A stretch of 7,737 nucleotides of DNA. Origin: Candidatus Solincola tengchongensis (GTDB taxonomy: Bacteria > Actinomycetota > Geothermincolia > Geothermincolales > RBG-13-55-18). The notes under the pieces were generated by a model. The model searched no databases and was not told the DNA's origin. It was given only the letters and a program-made list of their open reading frames with translations. Both the position numbers and the translations under genes were made by a program. Below are positions 5,622 to 7,737 of the stretch, in pieces (the stretch's first letter is position 1; each line of letters opens with the position of its first letter). The stretch spans positions 1 through 7,737 of the forward strand of contig JACVJH010000299.1 in NCBI GenBank assembly GCA_015711895.1. The letters run 5' to 3'.

Positions 5622-7696
5622 CTCCCCATGCCGCCCGCTTCCCGTGCGCCTCCGGCCTCTCCCCGTGCCACCGCCGGTCCTCCCCCGCCAGCAAGGCCCT
5701 CACCGCCCTCTTCCCGGGGGATGGGGTCTCCACCATGCCGGTCCAGGATGCCCAGGAACACCTCCACCACCCGGGGGTCGAACTGGGAACCCGCGTTGCG
5801 CACCAGCTCACGCCGTGCCTCCTCCAGGGGGAGCGCCTTGCGATAGGGGCGGTCCGAACGCATGGCCTCGAAGGCGTCGGCCACGGAGAGGATGCGGGCG
5901 CACAGCGGAATGTCCTCGCCCCTCAAACCGTCCGGGTACCCGTTGCCGTCGTAACGCTCGTGATGGTGCAGGATGATGGGCCTGGGCTCCTGGAGGAACT
6001 CCACGGGCTCCACGATACTGTCCCCCAGTAGGGGATGGGTCTTCACGTGGGTGTATTCCTCTTCGGTGAGGGAACCCGGCTTGTTGAGCACCCTTCCGGC
6101 GATGCCTATCTTGCCGATGTCGTGCAGGGTGGCGGCGTACTTCAGTTTCTGCCTCTCCCTCTCGTCGAGCCCCATGGCCTCGGCGATCATCAGGGCGTAG
6201 GTGGTGACCCTCTCGGAATGGCCGCGCGTGTAGGGGTCCTTCACCTCGATGGCCTTGGCCAAGGCCTGCACGGTGGAGAAATAGCTCCTCTCTATGTCCG
6301 CGTAAAGGGAGGCGTTCTCCACGGCCAGCGAGGCCTGGGCGGCCGCGGCTTCCGCCAGCCGCTCCTCCTCCCAAGCCTCCTCTTCACTCGGAAGCCCGGC
6401 GTGGAAGAGGGCCAGAAAACCGACCGTCCTCCCCTTGGCTCGCAGCGGCTGCAGGAGCGCTTCCGACACCCCGTGTTCGGCGAGCACATCCCCGGGGAGG
6501 AGCCCACCCAGCTCCTCAACGGGCCTGGTGACCGCCCTCCCTTCCTCCAGGGCCCGTTTCGCCTCGGCGCCCAGATCCTCGAGGGTGAGGTCTCCTCTTC
6601 GCTCCAGCTCGCCGGCCAGTTCCTCTATAAAACCGGCCCAAGCCCGGGGACGAAAGGCGTTGCCCTCCGCCAAGTAGGCCAGGCACATGGTCACCGGGCA
6701 GACATCCACCATCATCTCCACAACCCGCCTGAGGATCTCCTCAAGGTCCAGGGTCGAACCGACCACCCTGGCCATCTCCAGGAGAGCCAGGGTCTCGCGG
6801 ATCTTCCTCTGCTCGCGCTCGTGCAGGCGGGCGTTCTCCAGGGCCACGGCCAGCCGCTCGGCGAAAGCCTCTGCCGTCTCCAGCTCCAGATATGCCTGTT
6901 CCTCCCACCCGTCACCGGTTAGCGTGCCCAGCAGCAGCGCACCGATGACCCGCTTCCTCACCGTGAGGGGGACCAGAACGGCATCCCCACCCCACCCCTT
7001 TCCGGGCTCCCAGGCGCAGGATTCCCGAAGCTCATCCGCATACAGCGCTTTCCTCTTTCCCAGGAAGACCCCGGAAGCCTCCCCGGAAAGCCGCAGCGGT
7101 TCCTCCAGGCCGTCCGTATCCCCGGCCACGGGGACCAGGTGCCCGTTACGGTCCAGCTCCAGGAGCGCCGCCTTCCGCAGGCCCAGCAATCCCTTCAGCC
7201 GCTCCAGTCCGGCCCTGGCGAGCGTTCCGGGATCGACCACCGCGGCCAGGGTGTCCGGGAAATCCTCTATCTGCCGCCACTTATCCGCCAGATCCCGCAG
7301 CCTCCGTTCGCGGCCCCTGAGGCAAGCCTCCATGAAGAGGGTCCTGGCCTCCAGGAGCACTACCTCCACCCTCCAACGGTCCTCGGCGGTGGAAGCCGTC
7401 CCCATCTCCTCGCGGAAAGGCGCCTCGGCACGGGCGATTATCCCATCCACCTGCTCCACGGCCAGCGGGTCCCTCCTTGCCCATTCCTCCGCCAGGGCGG
7501 CGAGCTCCTCCGCATGTCCCTCACCGCCATCCAGGCGCTCTTTAAGCAACTCACGATAGCGACTCGCGAGGACCTCAGGTGCCAATCCCGAGGGGCTCAT
7601 CCCCACGGGATGAAACATGGTGGATTCCGGCGCGCCGGCCACTCGGGTCTCCATGCCCGTACCCCAAGCCATTCCTCGAGCGAGCTCGTTGGCCAA
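5618..7696 (-). CDS. GAF-GAF-HD-GYP protein, probable c-di-GMP phosphodiesterase
   Basis: Likely hydrolyses cyclic di-GMP to pGpG/GMP under control of small-molecule sensing GAF domains. It has 692 residues and no membrane segment or signal peptide. Residues 1-140 are mostly charged helices of no family I recognise. GAF-like domains lie at about 145-290 and 300-465, joined by a helix (ERLAVALENARLHEREQRKIRETLALLEMAR). HD-GYP occupies about 470-655 with all metal-site residues visible: H493 (RGHSERV), H525-D526 (HDIGKIG), H554, H577-H578-H579-E580, the GYP signature at 586-588 (YDGNGYPDGL) and D607 (SVADAFEAM). The tail (658-692) is Gly/Glu/Ala-rich low complexity. The TTG start at 7694-7696 is chosen because GGAGGAGG (7703-7710) lies 6 bases upstream; ATG codons at residues 9 and 15 are alternatives. 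It is the first gene of the signalling group in the window, and its stop overlaps the next start. Confidence 0.95.
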   Translation of the reverse strand: MANELARGMAWGTGMETRVAGAPESTMFHPVGMSPSGLAPEVLASRYRELLKERLDGGEGHAEELAALAEEWARRDPLAVEQVDGIIARAEAPFREEMGTASTAEDRWRVEVVLLEARTLFMEACLRGRERRLRDLADKWRQIEDFPDTLAAVVDPGTLARAGLERLKGLLGLRKAALLELDRNGHLVPVAGDTDGLEEPLRLSGEASGVFLGKRKALYADELRESCAWEPGKGWGGDAVLVPLTVRKRVIGALLLGTLTGDGWEEQAYLELETAEAFAERLAVALENARLHEREQRKIRETLALLEMARVVGSTLDLEEILRRVVEMMVDVCPVTMCLAYLAEGNAFRPRAWAGFIEELAGELERRGDLTLEDLGAEAKRALEEGRAVTRPVEELGGLLPGDVLAEHGVSEALLQPLRAKGRTVGFLALFHAGLPSEEEAWEEERLAEAAAAQASLAVENASLYADIERSYFSTVQALAKAIEVKDPYTRGHSERVTTYALMIAEAMGLDERERQKLKYAATLHDIGKIGIAGRVLNKPGSLTEEEYTHVKTHPLLGDSIVEPVEFLQEPRPIILHHHERYDGNGYPDGLRGEDIPLCARILSVADAFEAMRSDRPYRKALPLEEARRELVRNAGSQFDPRVVEVFLGILDRHGGDPIPREEGGEGLAGGGGPAVARGEAGGAREAGGMGR

Positions 7697-7702
7697 CCTC
7701 GT

Positions 7703-7710
7703 CCTCCTCC
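7703..7710 (-). promoter_or_regulatory. Ribosome binding site supporting the TTG start of the HD-GYP gene
   Basis: GGAGGAGG on the minus strand ends 6 bases before TTG 7694-7696, an ideal spacing, whereas the first in-frame ATG is 8 codons further in and has no comparable site. The remaining bases to the window edge (7711-7737) contain a T6 run on the minus strand (7725-7730) but too little sequence to call a promoter or an upstream gene. Confidence 0.65.
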
Positions 7711-7737
7711 GGGTTCAGTGGCGTAAAAAATGGGGCT

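Noticed and set aside
3576..5846. A 756-codon open frame on the plus strand
   Set aside because: It is antisense to three genes with clear domain matches. Its product is a His/Gly/Arg-rich string without any domain, and long antisense frames are expected in GC-rich DNA where TTA, CTA and TCA codons are rare in the true genes.
7711..7737. T6 run near the window edge as the end of an upstream terminator
   Set aside because: Only about 7 bases lie before the run in the window, so no stem can be seen.
1..7737. Insertion sequences, CRISPR arrays, phage genes or attachment sites
   Set aside because: No transposase or integrase, no regularly spaced direct repeats and no flanking duplications were seen. 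Gene content is chromosomal housekeeping plus signalling.

Overview
The window is GC-rich bacterial DNA, and every supportable gene lies on the minus strand, so transcription runs from position 7737 towards 1. The order infC-rpmI-rplT followed by a TrmH/SpoU-type RNA methyltransferase is a classic bacterial translation cluster. The multidomain signalling proteins, GC-rich codon use and strong GGAGG-type ribosome binding sites fit a high-GC Gram-positive lineage, possibly a deep-branching actinobacterium. That placement is a guess from style, and no marker here settles it.

Upstream half in transcription order (7696 to 2148): a three-gene signalling group. It starts with a cytosolic GAF-GAF-HD-GYP protein, a probable c-di-GMP phosphodiesterase. 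Its stop overlaps the start of a receiver-GGDEF response regulator whose GGDEF domain carries several substitutions at normally conserved sites. After a 198-base GC-rich gap comes a membrane histidine kinase (six predicted membrane helices, coiled coil, GAF, PAS, HisKA, HATPase). The simplest reading is that the kinase phosphorylates the regulator's receiver, which then tunes c-di-GMP synthesis or acts as a c-di-GMP/GTP-sensing output, while the HD-GYP protein degrades the messenger under control of its GAF domains.

Middle (about 1727 to 2147): non-coding. The stretch 1892-2147 follows the kinase stop and holds several short perfect hairpins but no recognisable gene. Next comes a good sigma-70-type promoter (TTGCCA, 17 bases, TATACT) and a leader of about 130 nt for the translation operon. 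The leader contains a textbook intrinsic terminator and an upstream hairpin that share a perfect 9-base complementarity, so the two structures look mutually exclusive. This is an attenuator, plausibly the L20- or IF3-responsive switch of this operon.

Downstream part (1726 to 1): infC, rpmI, rplT and the 5' two-thirds of a TrmH-family methyltransferase that runs off the window edge. infC has no ATG/GTG/TTG at the position demanded by its strong Shine-Dalgarno sequence. The codon there is ATA, consistent with the family's known use of rare start codons for autoregulation by IF3. Expression of this operon therefore appears to be controlled twice: by transcription attenuation in the leader and by start-codon discrimination at infC.
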